A stretch of 64,000 bases of DNA from Syntrophomonas wolfei subsp. methylbutyratica. Lineage in GTDB: Bacteria; Bacillota; Syntrophomonadia; Syntrophomonadales; Syntrophomonadaceae. Location of the stretch: assembly GCF_001570625.1 (NCBI RefSeq), contig NZ_BBQT01000018.1:1-64000 (forward strand), given 5' to 3'. Shown piece by piece: positions 15,990 to 24,283 of the stretch. The first letter of the stretch is position 1. Each line of letters starts with the position of its first letter. A program made the translations under genes and the position numbers. Under the pieces are notes generated by a model, which was not told where the DNA came from, made no database searches, and saw only the letters and a list, made by a program, of their open reading frames with translations.

Positions 15990-17174
15990 CTAGCGTAAGG
16001 CCCCAAGACCGTTGGACATCCCCGCCACTATGGAAATCATGATTAAAAACATTAAGCCCACCGAGGCCAATGCCGCCAGCATTAAAAAGATATGGGCACT
16101 CATTATATCTAATATGGCTGCCGTTTTGGCATCACCGACCGGTTCGACTACCGCCGCGGTTATTTTATAGATAAGGGCTACGGCAGCAACTTTTATCAGG
16201 GGAAGGGCAATTATACCAATGATGATTAAAACCCCTAAAAAACCCAGTGCTTGTTTTAACATAACCACATAGCCTGCGGTTACTTCGATAGTGTCGGAAA
16301 GGATTTTGCCAACTACCGGGATAGCGTTATCCGTAACAAATTTGGTGGTACGCAGGGCTACCTTGTCCAGCACCGAAGCATAGAGGGCCCGTAAAGTTAT
16401 AAAGCCGGCAAATATGGTAAGGCAAAAGCCCAGGCTTACCCGGGCCATCTGTCCAAAAAAGGAAGCTAACTTTTCTACCTTTAAGCTGATAGACATATGA
16501 TTTAAAAGGCTTAGTATGGCCGACATAATAATTAAAGGAAAGACCACGTTCTTTATGGCGTTGGCAAAGGCAGTGGCCGTTGTCATCAGAATGGGGAAGA
16601 GCATGGCAGAAGCATTGATATTTCCTAATCCTGCGGTTAATACCAGCATCTGCGGCAGCATACCCATCATAAATGCCACCATATTATTTATGCTTTGATG
16701 ACCGATTTCCAAAACCAGGCGAAATGAACCCAGGGCTATGGCTCCCAAAGCCAGGTAACAGCTCAGGTAGGAAATCTGGGCTACCCCCGAGGAGAAAGAA
16801 TTCTGCAGGTTTACCAACAGGGCAGTGAGAACCGATAGAATCAACAGCTTGGCCATCAGGCCGGAGTTGGCCCGAACTTCCTTGAAAAATAACTGCAAAA
16901 TACCTTCCATAATATCCTGGATTTTTAAATCCAACTGGCCCTGGCTGAAATCCAGCAGCAGGTCTTTTACCGTTTTTCCCTTCATGCTGGAGCTTATTTC
17001 CTCATCAATGTTCTTCTTGTATTCATCAAAAACATTCAGGTTGAGATTTTTAAGCGTAGTCTCCAGGGGAGCAAGCTGCTCGCTTTCGTTATCTATTTCC
17101 CCGCCCCAGGCCAGGGGCGAAAAAATAAGGATGCCAGTAATCAAGAGCAAAAAAAGGAGAAAGTATTTATTCAT
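15990..17174 (-). CDS. spoIIIAE: Stage III sporulation protein AE (SpoIIIAE)
   Basis: 394 residues, normal for SpoIIIAE. A cleavable-looking signal segment (KYFLLFLLLITGILIFSPLAWGG) is followed by a soluble region and then about seven or eight membrane helices with the conserved TTKFVTDNAIPVVGKILSDTIEVTAGY. It is a polytopic component of the channel complex in the outer forespore membrane, 28 bases after spoIIIAD. Confidence 0.94.
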   Translation of the reverse strand: MNKYFLLFLLLITGILIFSPLAWGGEIDNESEQLAPLETTLKNLNLNVFDEYKKNIDEEISSSMKGKTVKDLLLDFSQGQLDLKIQDIMEGILQLFFKEVRANSGLMAKLLILSVLTALLVNLQNSFSSGVAQISYLSCYLALGAIALGSFRLVLEIGHQSINNMVAFMMGMLPQMLVLTAGLGNINASAMLFPILMTTATAFANAIKNVVFPLIIMSAILSLLNHMSISLKVEKLASFFGQMARVSLGFCLTIFAGFITLRALYASVLDKVALRTTKFVTDNAIPVVGKILSDTIEVTAGYVVMLKQALGFLGVLIIIGIIALPLIKVAAVALIYKITAAVVEPVGDAKTAAILDIMSAHIFLMLAALASVGLMFLIMISIVAGMSNGLGALR

Positions 17175-17202
17175 GCTGGCCCCCCCTTTTCTCCCCAGTT
17201 TT

Positions 17203-17595
17203 TCATACCATCAGTTCCATCATGGATTCCAGTATGGCAACCATAATGGGAAGAGATAAAACCACAATTATTATTTTGGCGGCAAACTCCACTTTTTTGG
17301 CTACGGCATGTTCACCTGCATCCTGGCAAATAGCGGCGGCGAATTCACCCAGATAAGCTACCCCAATAATTTTCAAAATGGTGGCCAAAAAAAAGTAGTT
17401 GATTTGCGCCCGGCGGGTAAGTTCTTGCATCAAAGCTATTATTGCCGCCATTTTTCCCATCATGAAAAGGAAAATTACTATACTGAAAGTAATGCTCAAG
17501 ACTACCGCCATAACTGGTTTTTCCTGTCTCAGTATCAGCAATAGTATAGTTGTAACCAGAGCCAGGCCTATGACTTGAGCTATTTCCACCTTCAT
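17203..17595 (-). CDS. spoIIIAD: Stage III sporulation protein AD (SpoIIIAD)
   Basis: 130 residues with four hydrophobic helices and the family pattern IAQVIGLALVTTILLLILRQEKP, FFLATILKIIGVAYLGEFAAAICQDAGEHAVAKKVEFAAK. It is a small membrane component of the spoIIIA complex. Unusually, 131 bases separate it from spoIIIAC, whereas these genes are normally adjacent. The gap holds a weak hairpin (ATCAG/CTGAT near 17700) followed by T residues on the minus strand. Confidence 0.94.
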   Translation of the reverse strand: MKVEIAQVIGLALVTTILLLILRQEKPVMAVVLSITFSIVIFLFMMGKMAAIIALMQELTRRAQINYFFLATILKIIGVAYLGEFAAAICQDAGEHAVAKKVEFAAKIIIVVLSLPIMVAILESMMELMV

Positions 17596-17726
17596 CTCTC
17601 CTTGATTTCGCTACATAAACAGGCACCAGCCTGGAAGGTGACAACTGCGCTTGTATCACAACGGTTGCAGGGGTATGTACCGTTCCATGCAAGGCCAAAA
17701 TCAGTGAGCTTGCTGATAAAAAAGGG

Positions 17727-17927
17727 CTGTCCTCACAGGCTAAAGACAGATCTGACCACTGAGAAGAGCTGGTTCATCAATTGAACGACAATTATCAAAA
17801 CCACCACTACTCCGGCCAGGGTTAACATCTCGGCCTGTTCTTCCTTTTTAGCTTGTTTTAAGACTATGGAAAGAACCGATATTAAAATTCCAATGCCGGC
17901 CACTCTAAAAATGATATCTACATCCAT
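17727..17927 (-). CDS. spoIIIAC: Stage III sporulation protein AC (SpoIIIAC)
   Basis: About 64 residues, two membrane helices, pattern MDVDIIFRVAGIGILISVLS, VLKQAKKEEQAEMLTLAG, VVVVLIIVVQLMNQLFSVVRSVFSL. The stop lies at about 17733. ATG 17927 has GGAGG six bases upstream and is preferred over an in-frame start four codons earlier. It is a membrane component of the channel complex. Repeat-like spacers flank it on both sides, which is unusual for this operon. Confidence 0.92.
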
Positions 17928-17941
17928 AAAAACCTCCATTT

Positions 17942-18060
17942 TGGTCGTAAGTCATCAGGCGTAAGACATCGGGAATAACAGTTATTAGTCGTTAGATATC
18001 TGATGTAATTCGTATGGAGACCCCTATACCTGGCAATAACTTAACAACTTAAGTGCCTGG
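17942..18060. repeat. CGTC/CGAC-type spacer and short palindrome inside the spoIIIA operon
   Basis: The space between spoIIIAC and spoIIIAB holds words such as GTCGTAAGTCATCAGGCG, TAAGACATCGG and TAGTCGTTAGATATC. They resemble the word-repeat spacers at 22728-22743 and 43080-43212. Near the AB end is the palindrome GGTGCCAGGCAC (read on the minus strand, about 18051-18062). No coding content was seen. Confidence 0.5.
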
Positions 18061-18065
18061 CACCA

Positions 18066-18590
18066 TCAAATAAGCAGCAAGACTATCATAGCTCCTAATA
18101 TAAAACCGCTGTAAGTCCACATTTTGCGAGCGCCTTCTGCTTGTTGCATAGCCTTTTGTTCCAGTAAAGCTAGTTCTTCCTGCAGCAGGGTCAATAGCTT
18201 TTTCTGCTGACTGGCATCAGAAATACCCAATTGCAGTGAAGCTGTAGCCATTAATCCCATTTCCATTTCTTGCAGGTCAGAGTGAAGGCGCAATCCTTCA
18301 ATCCCTGCATTCCAGGCTTCAGCGGCGGTAATGCCGGTTTTCTCCTGTAAAAGGCCGGAGCTTGTGGCAAAGAGATAGGAAACCGGGGGTCGAGAAAAAT
18401 CAGCGGTTTTTGCCAGGGCCTGGGAAAGGGGGCTGTAGACGCAGCTTATTTCCTTTTCCAAAAAGCCCAGAGCCAGTCTAAGCTCTTGCAATTGTTCCAC
18501 CCTTCTGTCCATGCGCCGGGCGGCGTTTAAACCCCAGCAGCCAAAGCCGGTAATTATGGAAGCTGCCCCCATTATCTTCAATCCCAGCAC
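18066..18590 (-). CDS. spoIIIAB: Stage III sporulation protein AB (SpoIIIAB)
   Basis: 174 residues. An N-terminal hydrophobic segment (MLGLKIMGAASIITGFGCWGLN), an amphipathic middle with RVEQLQELRLALGFLEKEISCVYSPLSQAL, and a C-terminal membrane helix (MWTYSGFILGAMIVLLLI) resemble a GspF/type II secretion inner-membrane protein. It lies one base from spoIIIAA and is expected to act with that ATPase. Confidence 0.93.
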   Translation of the reverse strand: MLGLKIMGAASIITGFGCWGLNAARRMDRRVEQLQELRLALGFLEKEISCVYSPLSQALAKTADFSRPPVSYLFATSSGLLQEKTGITAAEAWNAGIEGLRLHSDLQEMEMGLMATASLQLGISDASQQKKLLTLLQEELALLEQKAMQQAEGARKMWTYSGFILGAMIVLLLI

Positions 18591-18591
18591 C

Positions 18592-19566
18592 TTAATCCCA
18601 CCTTATAATCTCTTCTACTGTGCCCGGCCCATTACGCCGGGATAATACCACTCCCAGGCGAAAAGCCCCCTGGGACAATAGTTGTTTTATCAAGGGCCGT
18701 TTCGACAGTTCCTCCGAATTGCGGGCATGTATACTGCAAATTACTGCTACTCCGGAATTTACACATTCCCGCAGGGCTTCCACATCTTCCTTGCGCCCTA
18801 TCTCATCGGCAATTAACACCTGAGGGGAAAGGGAACGTATAGCCATCATCATTCCCCAGGCCTTGGGACAAGCATCAAGAACATCACTGCGCAAGCCCAC
18901 ATCCAGCTGGGCCAATCCCCGGTGAGTCCCGGCAATTTCCGAACGTTCATCGATTATCGCAATATTATGGGGCGGACAGGCCGGGCTGCCCGTGGAAATA
19001 CTGCGGGCAATATCGCGCAGAATGGTGGTCTTGCCGCAGCGGGGTGGTGATATTATGAGGGTATTAACAATAGTCCCGGTTGACATAATATGGGGCAGAA
19101 TCGCCCGGGCGCAGTCTTTTTTTTCCCGGGCCAGGCGAAAACAGATGGAGGAAAACTCCTTAATGCCCTTTATCCCTGCGGCCTGTACGATCACCTGTCC
19201 GGCCAGTCCCACTCGATGCCCCCCGGGGATAGTAATAAAGCCTCTTCTTATTTCTTCTTCAAAAGCATAAAGCGAATTATCGCTTATGGAGGCTATGGTA
19301 CGATAAAGGTCTTCCCGAGTGGCGTTTATAGCTTCCGGCAATTTTTTCGTCAACTCGCCCCGCGAAGTCAAGCCCCATTCACTTTCCCCTATTTTTAATA
19401 GCAAGGGTTGAGCCGCACGCAGGCGAATTTCCTCCATGTCCTGGTATGCTTCCGCCTTCAGCCTGGACAAGCCCTCATGCAATACTCCGGCAAAATAAGG
19501 GGTAACGGCCTGCTTCAGCGCCTGACCATCCACCTGAAACACCACCTGTCGCAAGATCTTGACCAT
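18592..19566 (-). CDS. spoIIIAA: Stage III sporulation protein AA (SpoIIIAA), secretion-type ATPase
   Basis: 324 residues, related to type II/IV secretion and type IV pilus ATPases. The P-loop is LIISPPRCGKTTILRDIARSI (near residue 190), followed by IAIIDERSEIAGTHRG and VLIADEIGRKEDVEAL. It is thought to power the SpoIIIA-SpoIIQ channel in sporulating cells. It is the first gene of the operon; in B. subtilis transcription is by sigma-E, but I could not find a confident sigma-E promoter in the 150 bases upstream. Confidence 0.95.
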   Translation of the reverse strand: MVKILRQVVFQVDGQALKQAVTPYFAGVLHEGLSRLKAEAYQDMEEIRLRAAQPLLLKIGESEWGLTSRGELTKKLPEAINATREDLYRTIASISDNSLYAFEEEIRRGFITIPGGHRVGLAGQVIVQAAGIKGIKEFSSICFRLAREKKDCARAILPHIMSTGTIVNTLIISPPRCGKTTILRDIARSISTGSPACPPHNIAIIDERSEIAGTHRGLAQLDVGLRSDVLDACPKAWGMMMAIRSLSPQVLIADEIGRKEDVEALRECVNSGVAVICSIHARNSEELSKRPLIKQLLSQGAFRLGVVLSRRNGPGTVEEIIRWD

Positions 19567-19722
19567 CCGTAACTTGTTGAAAGCTCACTATGAAAGCTCC
19601 TTAAGAATAAATATTGGCTTGTACCGCATTTTATGCCAGTAAAATCAAGGAGGGGAATTATTTTCCTTTAAATGCAGGGTGAAGGGTAAGCTGTTAAAGA
19701 GGTGAAGAATTAAGGATAATAG

Positions 19723-20061
19723 TTACATTAATCTAGAAAGATACATTATTTTTTCGGCCAGTGGAGGTAGGGATTCCCGGGCCGTATTCCAAATAATCTC
19801 AAGATCAACACGAAAATACTCGTGCGCCATGATATTTCGCATAGCTTTCATTTTATGCCATGGAATTTCCGGATTTTTATCATATAATTCATCCGGTAAA
19901 CGCCCGGCTGCTTCACCAATGATCTCAAAATTCCTGATTACAGCATCTATTGCCATATTGTTAAGTTCAAATTCTGCAAATGTCATGTTTTCGGTATAGC
20001 GTTGAATCTTCTCAATGGAATCAACAATATCCTGAAGATATAATCTTAGATCTCGCGTCAT
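19723..20061 (-). CDS. HEPN-domain toxin, HepT-like (DUF86)
   Basis: 112 residues, all-helical DUF86/HepT family with the RNase motif RNIMAHEY (R-x4-H, near residue 87). In HEPN/MNT pairs the HEPN protein is an RNA nuclease that is inactivated by the partner, in characterised cases by AMPylation near that motif. It overlaps the MNT gene by four bases (ATGA-type), so the two are translationally coupled. Confidence 0.85.
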   Translation of the reverse strand: MTRDLRLYLQDIVDSIEKIQRYTENMTFAEFELNNMAIDAVIRNFEIIGEAAGRLPDELYDKNPEIPWHKMKAMRNIMAHEYFRVDLEIIWNTARESLPPLAEKIMYLSRLM

Positions 20062-20339
20062 AAGTATAGCACCTCTCGAAGTATCTGTTCCTTAATTAAA
20101 GGTTTTAGTGCGCGAATAGTAGCAAGATCTACCTGTCGTCCAAGGATTTCCGCCAGACGATCCTGTAGTCCTATGAAATGAAATATATCAACCGGTCGGC
20201 TGAACTCAACCAGTACATCAACATCACTCGCATTGCTTGCCTCGCCCCGAGCAAATGAACCAAAAATGCCAATTTTGGAAACCAGGTACTCATTTCTTAA
20301 TTCCGGCATATGTTGTCGGATGCAATCAGCTGGATTCAT
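20058..20339 (-). CDS. MNT-domain nucleotidyltransferase antitoxin, MntA-like
   Basis: 93 residues. The minimal nucleotidyltransferase motif is visible as IGFGS-like IFGSFARGEASNASDVDVLV (GS...DVD). The C-terminus, DLATIRALKPLIKEQILREV, is the piece repeated in the remnant at 1009-1182. ATG 20339 is chosen because GGAGG lies eight bases upstream; the longer frame has no ribosome site. Inferred role is to modify and silence the HepT-like toxin downstream. Confidence 0.85.
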   Translation of the reverse strand: MNPADCIRQHMPELRNEYLVSKIGIFGSFARGEASNASDVDVLVEFSRPVDIFHFIGLQDRLAEILGRQVDLATIRALKPLIKEQILREVLYL

Positions 20340-20469
20340 TCTGTTACCTCCAAATTTAAGACAGCAATTCCAATAGACCTCTTGCTTCATTATAATCATA
20401 TTTTATCGCAAAGATACAATGCTATCTTGATTATCTTACTATTTTCAAAACAAAATAGCTTTAAGCAAA

Positions 20470-20504
20470 AGGAGAGAGTGTTCATCTGTCGACTACTCTC
20501 TCCT
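20470..20504 (-). terminator. Terminator after the CD1247-like gene
   Basis: Perfect 10-bp arms AGGAGAGAGT and ACTCTCTCCT with a 15-base loop, about 50 bases past the stop at 20553. It is followed on the minus strand by TTTTGCTT. Confidence 0.75.
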
Positions 20505-20552
20505 GCAGCTTAAATCTAGTTTTTACAAACTTCACCTCGTTGTAAATGGACC

Positions 20553-20987
20553 TTAGATCGGTGCGCCGGAATGCTCTTCGTTTTCTCCTTTTTCGTCCCC
20601 AATAAATGAAGGCTGGTAATCAAAAGAACCATCATTGACAAAAACCACTTCATCGCAATAGGGACAGATTATTTCCATCACATCCTCATCATCCAGAACT
20701 TCAGGGTCAAAACAGATGAGTTCGCCACAATGGGAGCAACGGATTTCTTCTGCAAAATCCAGTCCCTCACTCCATTTTTCCTCCAGTTCCTGTAAATCTG
20801 TATCCATGCTTTCTACATATTCTTGCAGTTCATCAAAGCGATCCTGCATAACTAAAAAGGATTCGGCGATTTCATCCAGTACACTCAATATGCCGCTTAT
20901 TATTTTCCCTTGCGGACTGCCTTCCCTTATGTTCAGTCCTTCACTCAGTCCCTGCAGGTAGCTGACTTTTTCCGAAATATCTTGCAA
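20553..20987 (-). CDS. CD1247-like zinc-ribbon protein
   Basis: 144 residues. The N-terminus (DISEKVSYLQGLSEGLNI) is the CD1247 N-terminal domain. A coiled-coil stretch follows, then a zinc-ribbon with CSHC and CPYC pairs about 30 residues apart, and an acidic tail. The family is common in Clostridia; no function is known to me. It lies between the spoIIIA region and efp, facing the same way, and ends in a clear terminator. Confidence 0.75.
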   Translation of the reverse strand: MQDISEKVSYLQGLSEGLNIREGSPQGKIISGILSVLDEIAESFLVMQDRFDELQEYVESMDTDLQELEEKWSEGLDFAEEIRCSHCGELICFDPEVLDDEDVMEIICPYCDEVVFVNDGSFDYQPSFIGDEKGENEEHSGAPI

Positions 20988-21051
20988 AAAACAAATCCTC
21001 CTTTCTAAATATACCTGGCTTCAACATTAAGTGTTTAGCTTAGTATTTACT

Positions 21052-21095
21052 CGAAAAGGAGGAATTACACCGTTATATTGCTTTGGTAAAAATGC
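21052..21095. repeat. 44-bp direct repeat, left copy, flanking the VapBC-type module
   Basis: Identical over 44 bases to 21918-21961. It begins CGAAAAGGAGG and ends GGTAAAAATGC. The two copies enclose the plus-strand toxin-antitoxin genes, and beyond them the sequences differ. Confidence 0.9.
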
Positions 21096-21252
21096 TATTA
21101 AATAACTAATTTAACAACCAACTAATGATAAATTTTCATCCGATTTGGATTATACTAAAGGCGGCTGAATTGATCTTCAACAATCGCTTTACAATAGCTC
21201 AGATATCCTTTACTATGAAAACAAAGTAAAGAATGAAAAGGGGTGTATGGCT

Positions 21253-21498
21253 ATGATGAGTCGTGTATCCAGCAAGGGTCAGATTACTATTCCAGCCGAA
21301 TTTAGAAAAAGTCTCAATATTTCTGGCGGCAGCCAGGTTAGGTTTGTTATGGAAAACGGAGAGTTGAAGATAAAACCTGTAAACGACGGTATTGAAGCCC
21401 TGCGCGGAATCATTAAGGTAGAAGGCCCCCAGGATTTCGCCGGAATTCGAGAAAAGGTTATGGAGGACAAAGCCAATGAACGGTATAAAGATTATTGA
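21253..21498 (+). CDS. AbrB/SpoVT-type antitoxin (VapB-like)
   Basis: About 81 residues. The swapped-hairpin DNA-binding domain is evident in SRVSSKGQITIPAEFRKSLN and SQVRFVMENGELKIKPV; the C-terminus should bind the toxin. ATG 21253 is preferred (GGGGTG seven bases upstream) over ATG 21247, which abuts the ribosome site. It is transcribed against its neighbours and overlaps the toxin gene by 23 bases. Confidence 0.85.
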   Translation: MMSRVSSKGQITIPAEFRKSLNISGGSQVRFVMENGELKIKPVNDGIEALRGIIKVEGPQDFAGIREKVMEDKANERYKDY

Positions 21499-21886
21499 TG
21501 CCAATATCATTCTGCGCTATCTCACTAACGATGTAGAAGAAATGGCATCTGCTTGCGAAAAATTATTAAAACGTTTAGAAAGCGGAGAAGAGCGGGTACT
21601 TATGCCTGATTTGGTTTTAGCTGATATTGTTTGGACTCTGCAAAGTTTCTATCACCAATCCCATCTGGAAATACGCGAAATGTTACTGCCCCTGCTGGCC
21701 CTTAAAGGTATGCGCTTTTACAGCAAGGAGATCGCCCGGCAAGCATTGAATTTTTATGCAGATAAGAATATTGATTGGACCGATGCCTTTGTCGCTGCCC
21801 AAATGCTGGCCAGAGGCAACCGGCAGATTTATTCCTATGATAAGGATTTCGGGAGGATTCCAGATATCGTACGGCTGGAACCCTAA
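21476..21886 (+). CDS. PIN-domain ribonuclease toxin (VapC-like)
   Basis: 136 residues. PIN acidic residues are visible in IIDANIILRYL (first Asp), PDLVLADIVWTL (the second position, Glu in most VapC, is Asp here), DWTDAFVAAQM and YSYDKDF. Such enzymes cleave tRNA or rRNA with Mg2+. GGAGG lies nine bases before ATG 21476. The whole pair sits between perfect direct repeats. Confidence 0.87.
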   Translation: MNGIKIIDANIILRYLTNDVEEMASACEKLLKRLESGEERVLMPDLVLADIVWTLQSFYHQSHLEIREMLLPLLALKGMRFYSKEIARQALNFYADKNIDWTDAFVAAQMLARGNRQIYSYDKDFGRIPDIVRLEP

Positions 21887-21917
21887 ATGTGTCAACAACC
21901 CCGTCCCCATATCACTC

Positions 21918-21961
21918 CGAAAAGGAGGAATTACACCGTTATATTGCTTTGGTAAAAATGC
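21918..21961. repeat. 44-bp direct repeat, right copy, flanking the VapBC-type module
   Basis: Second copy of the repeat at 21052-21095, ending 28 bases before the efp stop side of the intergenic space. One copy probably represents the ancestral efp to CD1247-like spacer. Confidence 0.9.
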
Positions 21962-21989
21962 CTATACCTATAAATTAAGGAAGAGGGTC

Positions 21990-22547
21990 TTACACCCTCT
22001 CCATATATTCACCAGTGCGTATATCGATGCGCAGGCGGTCGCCGGCATTTACAAATAGAGGTACTTGTACTACCGCCCCGCTTTCCAGGGTGGCATTTTT
22101 AACTGCTCCGGTGGCCGTATCACCTTTTACTCCCGGTTCCGTATCAACTACCAGCATCTCAACGAAATTAGGCAAATCCACGCCTATTATATTACCCTGG
22201 AAAAAGAGAACCCCGATAATCATATTTTCCATCAACCATTTGGCACCCTCACCGATACTCTCCTTGCTGATGGAAATCTGTTCATAATTCTCCGTATCCA
22301 TGCAAACATAGCCTTCGCCATCATTGTACAGATATTGCATTTCTCGCTTGTCCAGGTGAGCCCGGGGCACCTTTTCCCCGCCACGGAAGGTCTTTTCCAC
22401 GGTCCCGCCGGTCTTGACATTTTTCAGCTTGGCCCTTACGAAGGCAGAACCCTTGCCTGGTTTGACATGCATGAATTCCACCACTTGAAAAGCCTGCCCC
22501 TCCAGTTCGATGGTAACTCCGGTTTTAAAATCATTAACTGAAATCAT
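21990..22547 (-). CDS. efp: Translation elongation factor P
   Basis: 185 residues, three beta-barrel domains, standard EF-P length. [17 protein letters not shown] opens the protein and the tip loop reads [15 protein letters not shown], with the modifiable Lys at about residue 32. It rescues ribosomes stalled at polyproline stretches. A good ribosome site (ATGGAGGGATAGG) precedes ATG 22547. The aroQ - pepQ - efp order is shared with Bacillus. Confidence 0.97.
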   Translation of the reverse strand: MISVNDFKTGVTIELEGQAFQVVEFMHVKPGKGSAFVRAKLKNVKTGGTVEKTFRGGEKVPRAHLDKREMQYLYNDGEGYVCMDTENYEQISISKESIGEGAKWLMENMIIGVLFFQGNIIGVDLPNFVEMLVVDTEPGVKGDTATGAVKNATLESGAVVQVPLFVNAGDRLRIDIRTGEYMERV

Positions 22548-22743
22548 CCTATCCCTCCATATATCTTAGAATACCAGAATGCTTTATCTACCGGGGGAAA
22601 CTGTTTTGAAACTATTATCCCTCCATTAACATCTTGACCCCCCATGACTCCAAAGATACACTTTTTTACTCTTACAAATCCTTATTATATTACAATAAAT
22701 TAGTGAAAATCGTCCCCTTGATATATCTCTGACGCCCGACGAC

Positions 22744-23850
22744 TTAAAAAACCAGCAGCTTTTTATCGGAACGGGTTATAACTTCGCCATAGCTGTCTTT
22801 TACTATTACGCTGTCCTCTATGCGTAGTCCTCCCCAACCCGCTATGTAAATTCCAGGCTCAATGGTAACCACCATATTTTCTTCCAGTACGGCTTCACTC
22901 AAAGGAGAGAGCCGGGGCTGTTCATGGATTTCCAGGCCGAGACCGTGACCCGTGCCATGGATAAAATACGGATCCAATCCAAAGGCTTTGAGCTTTTCCC
23001 GTACGGCCCGGTCGATCTCCCGGCAGGATTGTCCTGCTCTCACCATGGTTATTCCCTTTTCCTGGGCCAGCAGCAGAGCTTGATAAAGCTCCTGCAAACG
23101 GGCTGAAGCTTTAGAAATAGCTATGGTCCTGCTCATATCAGCGGTATAACCCTCATAAAAACCGCCAAAATCCAGGGTTACCATGTCCCCGGAGGCCAAC
23201 CGGCGATTTCCTGGCTGACCATGGGGTAAAGCTGCATTTTCTGCCGATACTACAATAACATCAAATGACTCCTTATCACAACCCTTTTGTCGTAAAAGAT
23301 AGACGATTTCGCTGGCTATATCGCGTTCACTTATCCCCGGTTTAAGCTTTAAGCAAATATCACTGAACACCGTATCAGCTATCCGGGCGCTCTCGCGGAT
23401 AAGCTTTAGCTCCGTCTCGTCTTTTACCTGACGCAGTCCCTCAACCAATTGGGATACGGGCTGTAAATCGCTTTTCAGGGACTGTTGCAGCTCCATAAAA
23501 AAACTGTAGCTGATAGCATGGGCTTCCACCCCGATTCTTTTATAAGCCTGGCTCAGTTCCGCCAATTGCTTTAGCCCGGGCGGCTTCTCCTCCCGCAGTT
23601 GCCAGTCCGGGCATTCCCGCTCTGCCTGTTCCTGGTAACGAGAATCGGTCAATATATATTTTTCCCCGGGGGAAATCAGCAAGCGGGCATCACTTCCCCC
23701 GGTAAACCCTGACAGGTAGCGAATATTCTCTCCCTTGCTCACCAGTAAGGCCTCTATTTCCTTCTCTTCCAGCAGCTTATATAATCTGAGCAGCCGTTCG
23801 GCAAAAATACTATCATCCCTTTCCTTTTTGTCCGGCGGCCAAAAGCTCAC
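22744..23850 (-). CDS. M24-family Xaa-Pro aminopeptidase/dipeptidase
   Basis: 368 residues. A creatinase-like N-terminal domain (SKGENIRYLSGFTGG) precedes the pita-bread metallopeptidase domain. The five metal ligands are visible: TLDFGG (Asp), ADMSRT (Asp), GTGHGLG (His), TIEPG (Glu) and RIEDS (Glu). It corresponds to yqhT of B. subtilis and removes or splits residues next to proline. The GTG at 23850 overlaps aroQ by 38 bases and lacks a clear ribosome site, so the true start may be slightly downstream (AAGGAAAGG lies near 23820). Confidence 0.92.
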   Translation of the reverse strand: MSFWPPDKKERDDSIFAERLLRLYKLLEEKEIEALLVSKGENIRYLSGFTGGSDARLLISPGEKYILTDSRYQEQAERECPDWQLREEKPPGLKQLAELSQAYKRIGVEAHAISYSFFMELQQSLKSDLQPVSQLVEGLRQVKDETELKLIRESARIADTVFSDICLKLKPGISERDIASEIVYLLRQKGCDKESFDVIVVSAENAALPHGQPGNRRLASGDMVTLDFGGFYEGYTADMSRTIAISKASARLQELYQALLLAQEKGITMVRAGQSCREIDRAVREKLKAFGLDPYFIHGTGHGLGLEIHEQPRLSPLSEAVLEENMVVTIEPGIYIAGWGGLRIEDSVIVKDSYGEVITRSDKKLLVF

Positions 23851-24271
23851 AAGCGGCTAAAAAAGCCATTTTATAACTCAAGGCCCCGAAGCCGAAAACC
23901 CCTCCCACCGCCAGCGGGGAAATCAAGGACTGTTGCCGGAAACTCTCCCGGGCATAAATATTGGATAGATGTATTTCTATCACCGGAATTTCTACCGCCT
24001 TCAAGGCATCGTATATAGCAATACTGTAATGGGAAAAGGCCCCGGCATTTATCAATATGCAATCAAAACGACCTCTGGCTTCCTGTATGTAATCGACTAT
24101 CTTCCCTTCATGATTGGACTGGAAGAAGTCAATCTCCGCTCCCTGCTGCCGCGCCAGAATTCGCATTTCTTTTTCTATCTCGGCCAGGCTGCTCTTTCCG
24201 TATATTTCCGGTTCGCGCATCCCCAGCATATTCAAGTTAGGGCCATTGATGAAGCACATTTTCAAGTTCAA
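23813..24271 (-). CDS. aroQ: Type II 3-dehydroquinate dehydratase
   Basis: 152 residues, standard type II length. FINGPNLNMLGMREPEIYG carries the catalytic Tyr loop, with NHEGKIVDYIQEA, INAGAFSHYSIAIYDAL, and VIEIHLSNIYAREsFR completing the active site. It makes 3-dehydroshikimate. The start is TTG 24271, seven bases after GGGAGGT. The rest of the shikimate genes are at 38412-43036. Confidence 0.96.
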   Translation of the reverse strand: MNLKMCFINGPNLNMLGMREPEIYGKSSLAEIEKEMRILARQQGAEIDFFQSNHEGKIVDYIQEARGRFDCILINAGAFSHYSIAIYDALKAVEIPVIEIHLSNIYARESFRQQSLISPLAVGGVFGFGALSYKMAFLAACELLAAGQKGKG

Positions 24272-24283
24272 ATTTTTACCTCC

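Noticed and set aside
19567-19720. Sigma-E promoter for spoIIIA
   Set aside because: CATAAAAT-like and AATATT-like words occur, but not at the right spacing from each other.
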